This document shows positions 50,867 through 63,269 of a DNA stretch of 64,000 nucleotides, piece after piece. The notes beneath the pieces are model-generated. The model did not search any database, was not told the origin of the DNA, and saw only the letters and a program-made list of their open reading frames with translations. This DNA comes from Phanerodontia chrysosporium. Lineage: Eukaryota > Basidiomycota > Agaricomycetes > Polyporales > Phanerochaetaceae. The position numbers and the translations under genes were made by a program. The stretch's first letter is position 1, and every line of letters starts with the position of its first letter. Location of the stretch: NCBI GenBank assembly GCA_001910725.1, contig MJGA01000010.1, positions 744,001-808,000 of the forward strand, read 5' to 3'.

Positions 50867-53557
50867 TCACGCTTCCAAAAATTCCTTGTCCATGTCCGCG
50901 AAGGCGGCGGACCCGACGCCGAGGAGGCCGAGCTGCACGACACACGCTGCGGTCTGGCGGTACAGAGTCTCGAGCGCAGGATGGGCAGGCTTGCCTTGCG
51001 ATTCTACGGTAAAGACGGTCAATCAACGAGGTGTAGGCAAAGGGAAGGCGTTACTCACCCAGGATCGCCTGGTTCAGCTCATTGGCCAGGCGCGCCCGGG
51101 CCTCCTGTCCCGCCATCTCCGCCACCTCCCGCCGGCCGCGAGGGGGTCCGCGAACGCGACGACGCCGAACGTGCGCTTCAGGTGGCTGCGCACCTCGGGG
51201 CGCAGATCGTTCCTGTAGTCCGCCTCGAGCTTCTGGCCGTACGCGATCGCGGTCTCGAGCGCGGTGCGCGCCTGCGCAGCCGAGGCGGGCGCGGGCGCGG
51301 GCGAGAGGTGGCGGCTGGTGTCCCTGGCGGCGGGCGGGACAGAACCATCCAGGGACGCGGCGGACGTGTGCTGGGCCTCGGGCGACGGGTCGTCCACGTC
51401 CATCGCGCCCGATTCATCCATCGCGGTCGGTGCCGGCTTGGCGGCCTGCTCGGGCTGCGAGGCGCCCTTCTCGTCCGCTTGCACACGCTTGAGCGCATCG
51501 CTAGCCTCGAGGATGAGCTCGACAAACTTGCGGCACCGCAGCTTGAAGAGCATGAGACCCTGCTCGCGCTCGAGAACGACGGGGTGATGCTCCTGGGTCT
51601 GGGTGATGGCGGTGTCGATGTCGCCCTTCAGAACAGCGTTGACGATGTCGATACGTGCACGAAGGTCGAGCTCGGCGTCCAGACAAGAAGAGGAGGTAGA
51701 CGCCCTAGGACCTTCGTCAAGCTCCATGCCGTTATCGGTAGACTCTGCGAGGCCACGCCTGCCTTCGCACTGCGCCTGAAATGCCCTTGCAGTCCTCGCG
51801 TAACCATGGTGGGCAAGGTATGATAGAACAAGCTTGCGCAACGGCGCTTTGAGCTGTTCCTCTTCGAGTGCACCGCCCCGAGGTGCGCTGGCCTTCACGG
51901 CTTCGGCCTTCTCCCCGGCGTCTCCTTCCTTGCGCTCCTTACCATACAGGAGATCCCAATCGATCGGCGTGGATTGTATGGTGGCCCACACAGCGTTACG
52001 CTGAGCGTGGACATGATCTTCGATGGCATACTTGAAGGGTGCATGCCCAAAGTTGACGCGGATAGACTCGGAAGTATGGCGCAGACCGACAGAGGGGTAA
52101 ATGTCGATACCCATGCCGACATTCTCAAACACCATTCCTGGAGATGATCGGCAAGAAGTCTCTGCGGGCTATATAGCGTACCTACCGAGGAACGCGCCGT
52201 TCTTCGTGTAGAATGCACGATGCTGGGTGAAGTCGATACCACAGCCGATGATATCGCCGGCTGGTGATGCCGTCAAGAGTCATACTTCTGGTGGCAGTTG
52301 TTGGACTCACTGTCGAACGTAGGTCCATAAGGATTCCCATCCTTGGCGCCTGGGAACGACCACCCGTCATCGGCGTGGTAACCCCAGGACTGCTTCTCCC
52401 AACCGGGCAAGCGAGACAGTCGTACTTCGGGAGATGAGAAGCTAGAACCGGATAAGCAAGACATGAGCGCGAAAATTAGCGTCAACGAACCCGATGCTAA
52501 TATGGCTGCAAGGGAGTCAGAGACATTCATCTCATAAAATGTGTGGGACTAACCCCTTTGCGCCCTTCTGCAAGATCTCAACTTCGTAGTAGTAGATGCC
52601 GCACGCTGGGGGAATGGGATGATTAGCGCGGGCGGCCGCAGAATCACGGTCTCCGCTGCATGATTGGCCTGCATACAGTCAGCATTATATGCAGCAGTGG
52701 CGGCGTTATGACGCACCGTAGAACGTGAGCTCCCTGCCATCAGGCGAGATAGTCAAGAGGTGATGTCTATCCTGCTCGCTCCAGCGAGTTGGCAAGCGCA
52801 GTGCAGGATTCGTGAGGAGAGCACCCGGGGCCGGGGCGACAGCAGGAGCAGGCGTCCTACTGACGGGTGGCGGCGACGCGCTGGTATTGCTCTCCTCGTC
52901 GGTGTCCATGCCCGGAGTGGTGTCCCGACGGAGGTATGGGTATGGCGCGGGCACAGGGGTGCTCATCCGGGACACGCTGGCGGTCTCAGACACCGAACTG
53001 GCGGCATGATTGACCGGAGCATCTGTGAGGAGGAGGTCGCGCAGCGCAGAGTGCTCGAGGTATGCCGGGCGAGGGAATGCGGTGGGTGCCATGGAAGAGG
53101 GAGACAAGGACGCGGCGACAGGCGGCACGGGCGTGCGGGGCACGCTGGTGGCAATGGTGGGCGCAGCGGTCGTCGACTGCCTGCGCACGCTGGGGCGGCG
53201 GGCGCGGCCAGGTGACGCTTGGACGGCTGTCGCGGGGGCAGGGGCACAGCCAGGCTCAGTGGTAGCACGGATGATTCTGGGCTCAAAGACGGGAGTAGTA
53301 GCAGCGTGCTGGACAGGCGGACGGGCCCATGGGGAGGGATAACCTCCCGACAGCGTGCGGACGGGCGAGGTAGCTGCCGCCATACGCCCCGAGAGCGGTC
53401 GCTCCGGACTGGAGGGGCCTTGGTGGCGAGTAGCACTTACAAGACGCGGGCGGGCAGGCGTCGTCGCCGTGAATGGCATGGATATGATGTCTTCAATGTT
53501 ACGGCCAGTGCTGCCTGGGATCGGTATGCTCGCTGAGCGAGATGGTCTTGCAGCCAT
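50867..53557 (-). CDS. GID1: RanBPM/GID1 homologue (SPRY-LisH-CTLH-CRA)
   Basis: ATG at 53557. The ~280-residue N-terminus is disordered and Pro/Ser/Thr-rich. Next comes a SPRY domain across several exons ([61 protein letters not shown]). Then LisH ([19 protein letters not shown]) and CTLH/CRA ([25 protein letters not shown]). The last exon ends [14 protein letters not shown] at 50867. At 51128-51130 one G appears to be missing (minus strand GGGG read as GGG); with it the CRA end reads [22 protein letters not shown]1 is the substrate-receptor scaffold of the GID/CTLH ubiquitin ligase. A poly-acidic MDVDD insert is present. Confidence 0.87.
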
Positions 53558-55099
53558 TGCGGAGATTAAGACTGTGCGGACAGGGACGGGTGCACCGGAG
53601 TCGGAATGTACTCGGCGGATCTTAGAGCCCTAGCACTAGAAGCGCAAGCTGTCCAGGAATATTCCTCAAGGTTGGTCTTCAACGTTTCAACCTGGAGGTG
53701 TTGTAAGGAGGGCCTTCGGTGGGCAGCCAGGCGAAAGTCAATGAAGAGTTCGCGCAGAGGGCTGTTGTTGTGCTTTGACGGCCGGAGATGCGGCCGAAGC
53801 GAAACGAGAGGAGCTCACAAACGGCCTCTAGGTTATCTGAGCGACCGGTCTGCGAGTCTGTGGAAAGCTGAGGACGGTGCGGAGGGAGGTGAGATGGTAG
53901 TGGTTGGTGTGAGAACAGCGGGAGCAGGTGGTCGTCTGACCGCGCCCCTCTTTCAGAACTTGTTTTACACCACCATCATCCTTGTGACCTCTGCTGCCCA
54001 TACAAACGGATTCGCCATTCATTACGACATCCAAAGAGGTCCAAAGGCTGTTCAAAGTCTATTAGGAACCGGAGCCCTGCTCCGAACGAAATGATACATC
54101 ATGCCAGTCCCAAGGGAGTTTCCTGCTGCCCAGGGCGGCCCTCGTTGGTCCAGGTGAGTCTACTGCCAATCTATCATGAGAACACTGAACTACACGGCAG
54201 CACCTTGGGTTGAAGTACGGTCCCTACGGCGAGAACGCGCAGCGTACCACATTGCGAGGTCTTCCGTGCCATTCACCTGTCGGTAGGGTGCTGCTTCTGC
54301 GACATAATCCACGGCCATACCATGGAATGTGTCGGATAAGCAGCCCCTCTATGGGCTTGGAGAAACCCTCAGCGACAACTGGTGGGGTTGCTCGTCTCAC
54401 GTCAGAGACTCATGGGTCACTTCGTTGTCCAGATTACCCAGCACATCGCTTAAAACCAGAGGACCTACTACGCCGAGACAGGACGGCATCATTGCTTGAC
54501 ACATAGTCTCAATTGGACTGTCCGGCGGTTTGAAGCCAGCTCAGTCGAGAGACGGTCCTGCAAAGTTGCGCTCAGTCTTTAGAACATGAGCTTCGCACTT
54601 GAAGTCAAAGCTCTCACGTCCCTAGTTCCTCCCGCGGTGCTGCCGGGAGGATGCGGCGCCAGGCACCAAGTAAGTCTCAGGCTTTCTCGCGTTGGGCGGC
54701 CTCCGCAGCTGAGAACCGCCAGTTTACAGTTTAGTGCGAACGGATCTGCGAGCACTTAGCTTTCTTGCTAATGACATGCCGTTTGGAAGGTGCCGGTAGA
54801 ACGCTCGTAGCTGGTCAGCAGACGTTGCCTGAGACAAGCGAGGTCACGACGTCACGGCGTGCATACGCGGCGTGGTTCACGAGATGCAGTTCCTCAGAGC
54901 TCGAGTTTTTTCTCCAGTCCTACGGGTTCTCAGAGGATCGAACTCCCTCGAGACTAGCTCCGTCATAGCAGACAGACTGCGCGACGCTGTCACGCTCCTA
55001 AGTGTCTTTCGCGCCTCTTCTGGGCAGTGGCCGTGATCATTAGCCGAGACCGCAGTTGTTTTCACCGCACAGTCAACTGCAAGGCAGCGATGGACGTCG
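53558..55099. other. Intergenic region, no supported gene
   Basis: A possible two-exon plus-strand reading (MPVPREFPAAQGGPRW, donor at 54155, acceptor near 54200, TAG near 54504) is open for about 120 residues but resembles no family I know. Nothing else is supported. Confidence 0.4.
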
Positions 55100-55624
55100 T
55101 TACAGGATGTCTGCGATTGTAGCGACTCGGACCCCATCCTTCACCTCTCCCAGCTCCCCATCCTGAAAGCTGAAGCCCGCCCGATACGCCAGGTAGTACA
55201 GCTTATCGAGGCTGACCGTGATAGGTGGCTGCAAGAGCTCGGATGCGTTCAGGTCGTCGATGACCCGCAGCGCCCAGGAGGCGCAAGTCCACTCGTTCTT
55301 CACGGGCACGAGCCAGTCTGCGCTGTCGCGCGGGCCCGGGCCGTACTGGCTGATGAACTCGCCGACGTCCTGCACGGACATGCCCTCCGCCGTGCCCACG
55401 ACGATGCAGCCGACGAGCGCGTGCGCTTCCGCGAGGTCCCGCTGCCCGCGAGCGCTGCTCGCTGTGCTGTGTTGCAGCTCCCAGCCGTTCCTGGCGTTGT
55501 CGATTTCGTAGAGATCGACTAGGCCGCGCGGGTTGCCATTGGTGATGATGACACCGAAGTGGTACGAGCGAGGTACGCTCGGGTCGTTACTTCTCCGGAA
55601 TAACGCCAATGAGACCGTGGTCAT
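55100..55624 (-). CDS. Conserved hypothetical protein, paralogue 1
   Basis: Single-exon ORF of 174 residues. Motifs: SYHFGVIITNG near the N-terminus, GLVDLYEIDN, VGCIVVG, EFISQYGPG, NEWTCASWALRVIDDL and GELGEVKDGVRV near the end. A paralogue lies 345 bp upstream of its start in the same orientation. The His in SYHFGV and Cys in WTCASW starting a helix recall permuted papain-like (NlpC/P60, PPPDE-type) folds; this is only an inference. Confidence 0.75.
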   Translation of the reverse strand: MTTVSLALFRRSNDPSVPRSYHFGVIITNGNPRGLVDLYEIDNARNGWELQHSTASSARGQRDLAEAHALVGCIVVGTAEGMSVQDVGEFISQYGPGPRDSADWLVPVKNEWTCASWALRVIDDLNASELLQPPITVSLDKLYYLAYRAGFSFQDGELGEVKDGVRVATIADIL

Positions 55625-55968
55625 AATCTCCGGCTACAAACACTCGCCTCGTCAGACACAGTAGGAACAAGGTAAGCAAAAATCGTACAACAGAATTGGA
55701 TCCGACTAATACGATTTGCAGGGAAAATCAGCGTTTCTTAATAGTCCTTTTGGCGGCGGAGAATGCCTGCGGCGGCACGTGCAACGGAGAGATGTGCAGT
55801 TGATGGTAGCTACAGTGCAACGTTGGTATGACTCGGATTCTCGAGGTCTTCCATGACATGCAAAGTACAATCGCGTCTCCGGAGCGTTACATACATGCAC
55901 CCTATCCGAACTTCCAGGTTTTTGACCTCGTCGTGGCAGGGTCACAAGCACGACGTTGCGCGATAGGG

Positions 55969-56510
55969 TCAGCCCCATATGCCAGCCAGGTAAGCAATTC
56001 GTACACTGTCTTTCACCTCTCCTAATACCCCGTCTTGGAAAGAGGATCCCGCAAGAATCAGGCGATAGTACAGCTTGGTCAAGTCCAGCCTGAACGGCGT
56101 GGTGATGATACCCGCCGTACAAAGATCATCAATGACCCGCAACGGCCAGGAGGCGCAGGTCCAATCGTTGCTCACCGGCACCCGCCAATCCCCATCTGCG
56201 GGCTGCCACGTGTACTGCTCTATGTACTCCCCGATTGTTTCGACGTCGATGTTGGTATCGCTGGCCACGCGGATCACGACACAGCCCACAAGAGAATGTG
56301 TGAGGTTGAGAGAAACTTGGCCCTTGGGATGTTTGGACGTCCTGTGATCCAACTTCCAGACATTTCCCGGGTTGTCAATTGATAGACGTCGACCATACCG
56401 TGAGGTTCTCCATGAGATACAACAACTGCGAAGTGGTAGGATCGCGGCACGGCGGGGTCTCTCGAACGCGCGTAAAGCGCTATAGAGACTGTTGCCGGGC
56501 CAGGGGACAT
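55969..56510 (-). pseudogene. Conserved hypothetical protein, paralogue 2, one-base frameshift
   Basis: Same family as 55100-55624: SYHFAVVVSHGEPHG, VGCVVIRV, NDWTCASWPLRVIDDL, GVLGEVKDSVRI. The frame changes at 56379; one extra A on the minus strand (CAAATT for CAATT) gives YQIDNPGNVW, matching YEIDN in paralogue 1. The gene is probably intact if the base was lost in assembly. Sequence identity to paralogue 1 is roughly half, so the tandem duplication is old. Confidence 0.7.
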
Positions 56511-57435
56511 TCTGCTGTGCTAGCCGATGAGCTGAGGTTATCCGAACAGCGTAGATGCTTACCCGTCCTGGGGTTCAGACGTTAACATTATGCAGAGCCA
56601 TGGACCCTCTTACATATGTCTATTGAATGGTCTAGGGCCGAGAAAGATATGGGAGACCTCATGATGGATGCACGTTTAGCAACTCTCAAGACGTCTTCTA
56701 ACCACTTGTGCGCAGATCGCTATCGCGTGCTGACCGATTCCCGGACTATGAGTATTTGCAAGGTATAGTAGTACAGTTTTGATAAGTTTGTGACTTTTGC
56801 AACCGCGGACGGCGGGCGCTAATGCGTTGCGGCCACTGTAGGCTCGGAAGTCTTTTTACGCTCACTTTGTAGCCAAATGTGGTGTTTCCTAGGGTGGGTT
56901 ATTGGTCCAATAGCCCGTTTATGCCATTTTTAGATACAAGAATTCTTAGCAATTCTGATCTTTAAATGGATGTTGTCGAGCGCTTCCACTACCTCAGGCT
57001 CTGGCGTCACCTCGGGTAGCATGTTCGCTGACGCGCAGAGACAGAGACGCCGAAGCCTTATGGCCACGTGGCGAGGGACGTCCTGATACGAACTGTAAGC
57101 CGATTCCTGGGGAATCGGAACATGAAGGAGAGCCTAGAAGTAAAACTTGAGTCCTCGCCATATAAGAAACTATAGCAAGCGAGAACCATCTCCTACGCTT
57201 CGCTGACAAATCGGCTGACCAGATTGGCACTAACATTGGTATGAAGGCCCGGCCTACGTGGACGCACAAGGGAGAACTTGATGCATGATGGTTCAAAGAA
57301 GGATCCGAATGATACGCAGGGACCGTCGCGTCCCGACGGCGAAATAAGCGCGGAAGCAAGCTCCTCTGCTCGTGCTGCATACATCCGGTCAAGTACGTGT
57401 TGCGGTCGGCTGGCCGCCTGCTTCGTCGCACCACG
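56511..57435. other. Intergenic region
   Basis: About 0.9 kb, more AT-rich around 56700-56960. No coding region is supported. It contains the promoter region of the kinase-like gene to the right. Confidence 0.5.
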
Positions 57436-58377
57436 ATGCCACCCAAGCCGGATGCTCGCGCATTCTTTGAAGCCGCTAAGCGAAAGAGGAAGGAGCACCC
57501 GTGGCGATGGTGGTGGCAAAAACGACTCACTGCGCTCAGGTGGGCCATGGCGCAATGTGTTTCAACGGTCTGGAAGTGTAAGTGGATTTGACGTCCTATG
57601 ACGTGGGGCCTCAGTTTTAGCTCAAACTTGGCTTCAGATACCCTCGGCCGCTGGCTCTGGGTCAAGATCTACGAATCTTCGGGCAGCGTTGCGGCAATGC
57701 TCGAGGTCGAAAACCTGCGATACGTGCGGGAGCACACGAGTATCCCAGTGCCCATCCCGCTGTTCTGGTCTCATTGGCCACCTTTTTCCAAGAACACCCA
57801 GCGGCGTCCATACGTCCTCATGACCAAGGTGCCAGGTGTCAACCTGGAATCCGTGTTGACTTCATTGCATGACGAGACCAAGGCGCGCGTGGTTGGGCAG
57901 CTGGCAAGCTACGTCGCGCAGCTACGAGCACTGCAAAGCCCGCACGGCCTCTCTATCTGCTCCGTCGTCGGGGGTCCAGTTCACTGTATCCGCCTCAGAC
58001 CGGGCAAGCCGGTTGGTCCGTTCAAGAGCGAAACCGAGATGAACGCGTACTTGCGCCATCAGTTCTCTCTCGACGAGCTCGACAGCAGCATCTCCGAAAT
58101 GCATGCTCGGACACACCTTCCTATAACCTTCACACATGGCGATCTTCTTCCGCGGAATATCATGTATCACGACGGAGCCATTACCGCGATCATCGACTGG
58201 GAGAATGCTGGCTGGTATCCGGCACATTGGGAGTACATCAAGGCAAGATTTGGGCTCACCCACTACGAGAAACTGTGGGCGCCATGGATACCAAAGTACT
58301 TGGAAGAATATGCGGAGGAGTGGTTAGCGGACGCTCGACTCTCGAGTGTGGCATGGTGGATCACAGGTTGTGACTGA
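57436..58377 (+). CDS. Aminoglycoside-phosphotransferase-like kinase
   Basis: Exons 57436-57577 and 57638-58377 (60-bp intron), 293 residues. The N-terminus is basic and Trp-rich (KRKRKEHPWRWWWQ). Kinase-like core: ALFWVKIYE-like strand (LWVKIYESS), EVENLRYVREHTSIPVP, YVLMTKVPGVNLES hinge, catalytic loop THGDLLPRNIM (H-x-D...N) and metal-binding IIDWENAGWYP. This is the usual form of the large APH family in mushrooms; the substrate is unknown and need not be an antibiotic. Confidence 0.9.
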
Positions 58378-58517
58378 GTTTATGATTGATATCTTCCATC
58401 GTGGGTCTCAGATGACCCCCAGGACATCCTGTCCCGCAGTCATTAAAGAACTGTACTTACGTGGGTCCTTGCGAAAGTTGCACGGGAATGCAAAAAGGAC
58501 GTAAAAAAGGAATAAAT

Positions 58518-58588
58518 AGCAACTGCTGGTTTCGATCCAGCGACCTCGGGGTTATGAGCCCCGCGCGCTACCCCTGCGCCAAGTTGCT
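58518..58588 (-). tRNA. tRNA-iMet: Initiator tRNA-Met (CAU)
   Basis: 71 nt, no intron. Acceptor arms AGCAACT/AGTTGCT pair fully, giving an A1:U72 pair. The anticodon arm is CGGGG-CTCATAA-CCCCG with the three G:C pairs typical of initiators, and the T loop is ATCGAAA (A54, A60). These mark an initiator rather than an elongator. The + strand of its anticodon arm matches the copia primer site at 38959-38975. A T-rich run follows (58500-58507 on the complement). Confidence 0.95.
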
Positions 58589-58764
58589 ATGAAGGGGATA
58601 GCAGCAAAACAAATCTATGGTCCACCCGGTTCTGCAAACTCAAACAAGTGCCCCGTGATTGGCTACCGCATTTGGCGAGGGTCCCGTGCTGCGAAATTGG
58701 AAAGTGACATCAATTCGCCCGCCAACGTCCGATAGACCCTTTCCCATTGACCACGACGACCGCC

Positions 58765-59520
58765 ATGGCTTCCCTCGCTGCTCGGATACCCAGGGCACAC
58801 CATGCCTCCCGCCTCCTCGCCTCCCAGATGTCCTCACACACCTACCTGCTCATGCCCATCCACCGTCATGCCATGATGTCTGCCTATTCACCCGGCTCCT
58901 CGTCCACTGCACCGATTCCGCCCCACCCTGCAGGGCCCGTGCTGGGAGAGCAGCCACCGGTCGTCGCACCTGCCAAGACACCATCTGCCAAGGACCTTTC
59001 TCCAGACGCTTCATCTCCGCAGGTTGCGGCACGTCCCCCGCCAGCTCCCAAAGCGGAGAGGCCACGCCCGAAGATCCGGGCAACCAAAGCTGCGATTACT
59101 ATGGTGAGTTCTACAAAAACCGGGAGCGTTATCCGTCTAATGTCATGTCAAGACACCAGCAGCAGTAGAGCGACTGAGGGCACTCATGAATAGCCCAACC
59201 GCACAGTATCTGCGAATAGGCGTCCGGAACAAGGGCTGCGCGGGACTGTCATACCACCTAGAATACGTTGACAAGCCGGGCAAGTTCGACGAGGTCGTAG
59301 AGCAGGACGGTGTCAAGGTGCTCATAGACAGCAAGGCATTATTCTCTATCATCGGCAGCGAGATGGACTGGAAGGAGGATGCGCTGAGGTGCGTCGACCG
59401 TCTATGCCCGATGCGTGCTTACTCATCCCTCGGTTACTGTGCAGTGCCAAGTTCGCCTTCAAGAACCCTAATATCAAGGATGCGTGTGGATGTGGAGAGT
59501 CGTTTACCGTTGGTCATTGA
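58765..59520 (+). CDS. ISA1: Mitochondrial iron-sulfur assembly protein ISA1 (A-type, HesB/IscA)
   Basis: Exons 58765-59103, 59153-59388 and 59445-59520; 216 residues. The N-terminus is Arg/Ala-rich and acid-poor (MASLAARIPRAHHASRLLAS), a mitochondrial presequence, followed by a Pro-rich linker. The HesB domain starts at TPAAVERLRALM; the conserved cysteines are in KGCAGLSYHLEY and the C-terminal CGCGESF. ISA1 helps build 4Fe-4S clusters for aconitase-like and radical SAM enzymes. Converges with PWP2. Confidence 0.95.
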
Positions 59521-60056
59521 TCCGGGGTTCAGTCGTCGCTGGCACAGTTCCTTATACACAGCTAATCATCATTTTTCCATGTATCCATATCATGTGCATT
59601 TAGGACTAATAGATCCTTCTCCCCTCGCAACGCCAGTGGGCTGCAGCATACACATGTCCTATGTAGAGTATTCCGCCGTCGAACGGATCATTGGCTTGCA
59701 CGGACAAGCTTCAGGAGGCGTGCGCACTGTCGCCCTCCCGTGCCCAATGCAGTTGAATTCGGATTTCAAGATGTGGTCTTCTAGTTCGTATGATCTTCTG
59801 ACTTGATTATCTTTCGCTCGCGTTTGGGCTGTGAGATATGCCATGTGAGGTTGAGGAAGATATGATATAATTTACTAGATGCAGTGCGACTACATAGCGT
59901 ACAGACTCATAGTGATGGGGCGTCTCCCATTTCGACGTCTGTGTTTTGCGCGACTCTCGACTGGTCTATCAGATAGGCTAGTGTCGAACTGTTTTCATCG
60001 CAACTAGAAAGAGGGATGTAAGCGAACCAGAACACCGAGGCGGGAATATTGTCTAC
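59521..60056. other. Intergenic region between convergent genes
   Basis: Shared 3' flank of ISA1 and PWP2. AT-rich ATGATATAATTTAC near 59861 could serve 3'-end formation. No gene is seen. Confidence 0.5.
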
Positions 60057-62890
60057 TCACATTTTGTTGACGGACTGCTCTGCGTCCATCAGGCCCTTCT
60101 GCACTAGCCGGAACACACTCGCGTACTCTCCAGAGCGGTCACGGAGGTGCCGTCCATGCGCATGCAGGAGCGCGTTCACCCAGAGGAGGTCGAACTCGAG
60201 ATGCGGGCTCTTCTCGAGGTGCTCCGCAACGAAGCGCAGCATCTGCGCAAGGTACACGACGGGGAGCTGGCGCGCGAGCAGGCGGATGTCGTCGCGCGGG
60301 ACGGCCTCGTACACGCGATGCACGAGCGGCCGCTCGTTGAGGCGGAATGCCATCACGAGCGCCTTGAGATACTCGCGCCGCGCGAGCACGGCGAGCAGCG
60401 CCTGCGGCGTGAGGTCGATGTCGAGGTCGAACGGGTCGAACGCGAGCGCGTCGTCGACCGAGTAGATGAGCAGGCCCTCCGTCGACGCCGCGGCCCACGC
60501 GCGCCCCGTCGGCGCAAAGCGCACGCACTTCGTGCGCGCCTCCTGCCGGTACCGCCGCTTCGAGAGGTCGCCGCGCGTCACGCCCGGCAGGCTCGTGTCC
60601 ATGCGGTCCTCGAGGTCGCTCCCGTCGCGGTCGTCGATGAGGTCGACGTTCCCCGCCTCGGTCATCTTGCGGCTGTCGAGGAACTCCTCCGTCCCATCGA
60701 GGCTCAGGTTCTGCGAGATCTGGAACTTCTTGACCATGACGCCGTCGCGCACGTCGTAGATCACGACGTACTTGCTGTTCCCGCCTGCCAGGATGCACTG
60801 CCCGTCCGCGCTGTACGTCAGGCTGTTGAAGTACTTGCTCGAGGAGTTGTTCGCGGCGGTGACGCGGTCGTCGGCCTTGCGCCCTCCAGAGATGTCCCTA
60901 CGGCCTTCAATGACGCCCGTCTGCTTGCCCTGGTCGACGTCGAAAAACAGGATCTGCCCGTCTAGCGTGGACACAGCGATTTCCTTCCCGTCTGGCCGGT
61001 AAGCGAGCGCAAGAGCGTCTGCGCTCAGCTGGTACGGCTCGACGTTGTGCGAACGTGCGTAGACATTCCACACCCGCACCGTCTTGTCCCACGACCCGCT
61101 GGCGAGTAGATTTCCCGTAGGGGAAAAGGCGAGTGATGATACAGGGCCTTCATGGCCAGCAAGGACATCGAGGAGCTTTCCCGTCTGCACTGACCAGAGG
61201 AAGACTTCAAACGAATCGGAGGAGCCGGCCGCTACGACTTCGCCACTGGGATCCACCGCGAGGCACGAAAACTGCACCGGCGTCGGAGAAGTGAAGGTGC
61301 GGAAGTTGCGGTAGCGAATGAGGTCGAAAGCGCGGACCGTGCCGTCCAACGAAGCGGAGAAGAGCACCTGTCCCTGCTTCGCGAACTCGACTGCCGAGAT
61401 AGCCGCGGAGTGCTCCGAGAAAGTGACGAAGCAGAAGCCAGAAACGGTGTTCCAGACCTTCACCTTGCCGTCGTCGCCCCCCGTCGCGACATTTTGGCCA
61501 TCGGGAGCATACGACAGGGTATTCATGTCGAAGTAATGGCCCTGCTGCTTGAGCACGTAGGACTCGGACTGCCACTCCCAGACGAGCAGCTGTCCGAGCT
61601 TCCGTGCACCAAACGCCAGCCATTCTCCGGACGGGTTGATTGCGACGGAGGATATCTTCTCCTGGGAGATGCTAAGCGTGTGGATGTTAGAGAATGCGGG
61701 CATCTCCCACAGGCCGAAGACACCGGTAGAGAACCCGACAATGAGCAGGTTGGATGGTCGGTGGAACGCGCTGCAGACAACCCTGGTATTTGCCTGGTGG
61801 AAGTAGTTGCGCTTGTGGACTCCCCAACGTGTGCGCGCGATCATGTCGGAGACGTGTCCTGGGTCAGAGGACGTAGAGGCGACCGGTTCTTCCTCATCAG
61901 TGTCAGATTCGGATTCTGTCACCTTGGCCTTCCAAGTGTATACCGCGCCGTCTCGGCTTACGGTGTAGATCTAGAATCGGTGTCAACAAAAGCAACAAGA
62001 TGAGATACTGACACGCACGGTCTTGGAATCTGAGGAGAAGTAGGCATTTATTACGACATCTCGGTGTCCGGCAAACGTTTTTGGTCGGAAACCTTCGACA
62101 GGATCCAGAGTGAATAGTCGTGCTGTCATATCCCGCGAGGAGGTCAAGAAGGACCTAGATACCGTTAGTTTTTCAGAGGTTAGACAGACTATTCACGACG
62201 CACTTAGAGTCCGGTGCCCATTCTATGCTAGTAATCTCGTCGTGGTGGCCGGTATACGTCCGATGCAAGTTGAAGGGAGCAAATTCTCGAATGAGATGAT
62301 TGGGTGTTCTCCAGACCTGGACTTGAGAGTCGTGTGAGACGGCAATATATCTGAGGATACGCGTTTATCAGATTCGTGGAACACTGGAGGGACTTCTGGC
62401 AGAGCACGCACTTGCCGTCTGGCGAGAACTTGATAGCCTTGACAGCCTTTTTGAAGTTATGGTGGTGTAGCACTACGGACCTGCGGACGTTTACGAGCAG
62501 AGCACGACCATCTGCGCTAGATGAGCATCGCGCTCGAGAGGCGAAAGCGTTTGTACGCACCTTCGTCCACACTGATTAAGACATTGGAGTCAGGGCTCAG
62601 AGCTATCGCGGCGATATTTTTGCGGTTCTCAAATGGGAACGTCCAAGACTTGTTGCTGTGTATCATTAACACCGTCCAATGATACAGAACACGAGGGACT
62701 CACTTTACGAGGTCGAATGCAGATACCCGGTTCCCTACCGGGCTGAAGACGGTGTTGCCGTCAGAGGTAAAGACAATATTCCCTTGCCTATACACTGTCC
62801 CGCAGAGATTCGAGAACTGGATGAGGAGAGAGGTCAGTACCGTTTCTCGGCAGGGACCTCGGAGGGACACACTTTGTAGTTCGCCTTCAT
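60057..62890 (-). CDS. PWP2: PWP2/UTP1, U3 snoRNP WD40 protein for 18S rRNA processing
   Basis: Seven exons on the minus strand: 62890-62873, 62816-62704, 62655-62561, 62511-62412, 62350-62204, 62154-62019 and 61970-60057. The splice sites were set by aligning to the well-known family pattern (start MKANYK, then FSNLCGTVYRQGNIVF). Two WD40 propellers are visible, with GQLLVWEWQSESYVLKQQGH, LDGTVRAFDLIRYRNFRTF and SGSWDKTVRVWN. The C-terminal PWP2 domain has DLEDRMDTSLPGVTRGDLSKR and ALVMAFRLNE. The acidic C-terminal tail of yeast PWP2 is absent. It belongs to the UTP-B complex of the small-subunit processome in the nucleolus. No frameshifts. Confidence 0.97.
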
Positions 62891-63269
62891 CTTGCACTAG
62901 AGAAACCGACCCACACTCGAGACCCTCTGACACCGAGAAAGGGGTGTGCAAAAAATATGAAAATGAGCAAGAGAGCGGTGAGGTGGAAGGGGACAGATAT
63001 CCAGGACAAAGTCGCTGAAGTTCCCTCGTGAGCGGCAAAAGCTCTGGACGCAAAACTGCGAGCCCACGTGAGCCCACGTGGGCAGCTCGAGAAAGGAAAG
63101 CGAGGGCTTGGGATCCTAACAAGGACAAACAATCTGCCTTACGCTGCAGTGCAAACTTCTCGTGGCTCCCACAGGTGAATGAGCACAAACACATCCGCGA
63201 TAGACACACCTCTGGCGTCGACAACTCGCACAATGATGCGGACGCTCAGGTGCTATGACGAAACAAAAT
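62891..63269. other. Upstream region of PWP2
   Basis: Promoter side of PWP2 and 3' side of tRNA-Gly. Contains a directly repeated GAGCCCACGT (63061-63080) and no supported gene. Confidence 0.4.

Noticed and set aside
54098..54506. Possible two-exon gene
   Set aside because: Splice signals are passable but the protein has no recognisable domain, low complexity and no homologue I know.
60147..60965. Long plus-strand ORF opposite PWP2
   Set aside because: A shadow of the GC-rich, strongly biased PWP2 coding strand; composition is Arg/Val/Glu-rich without any family.
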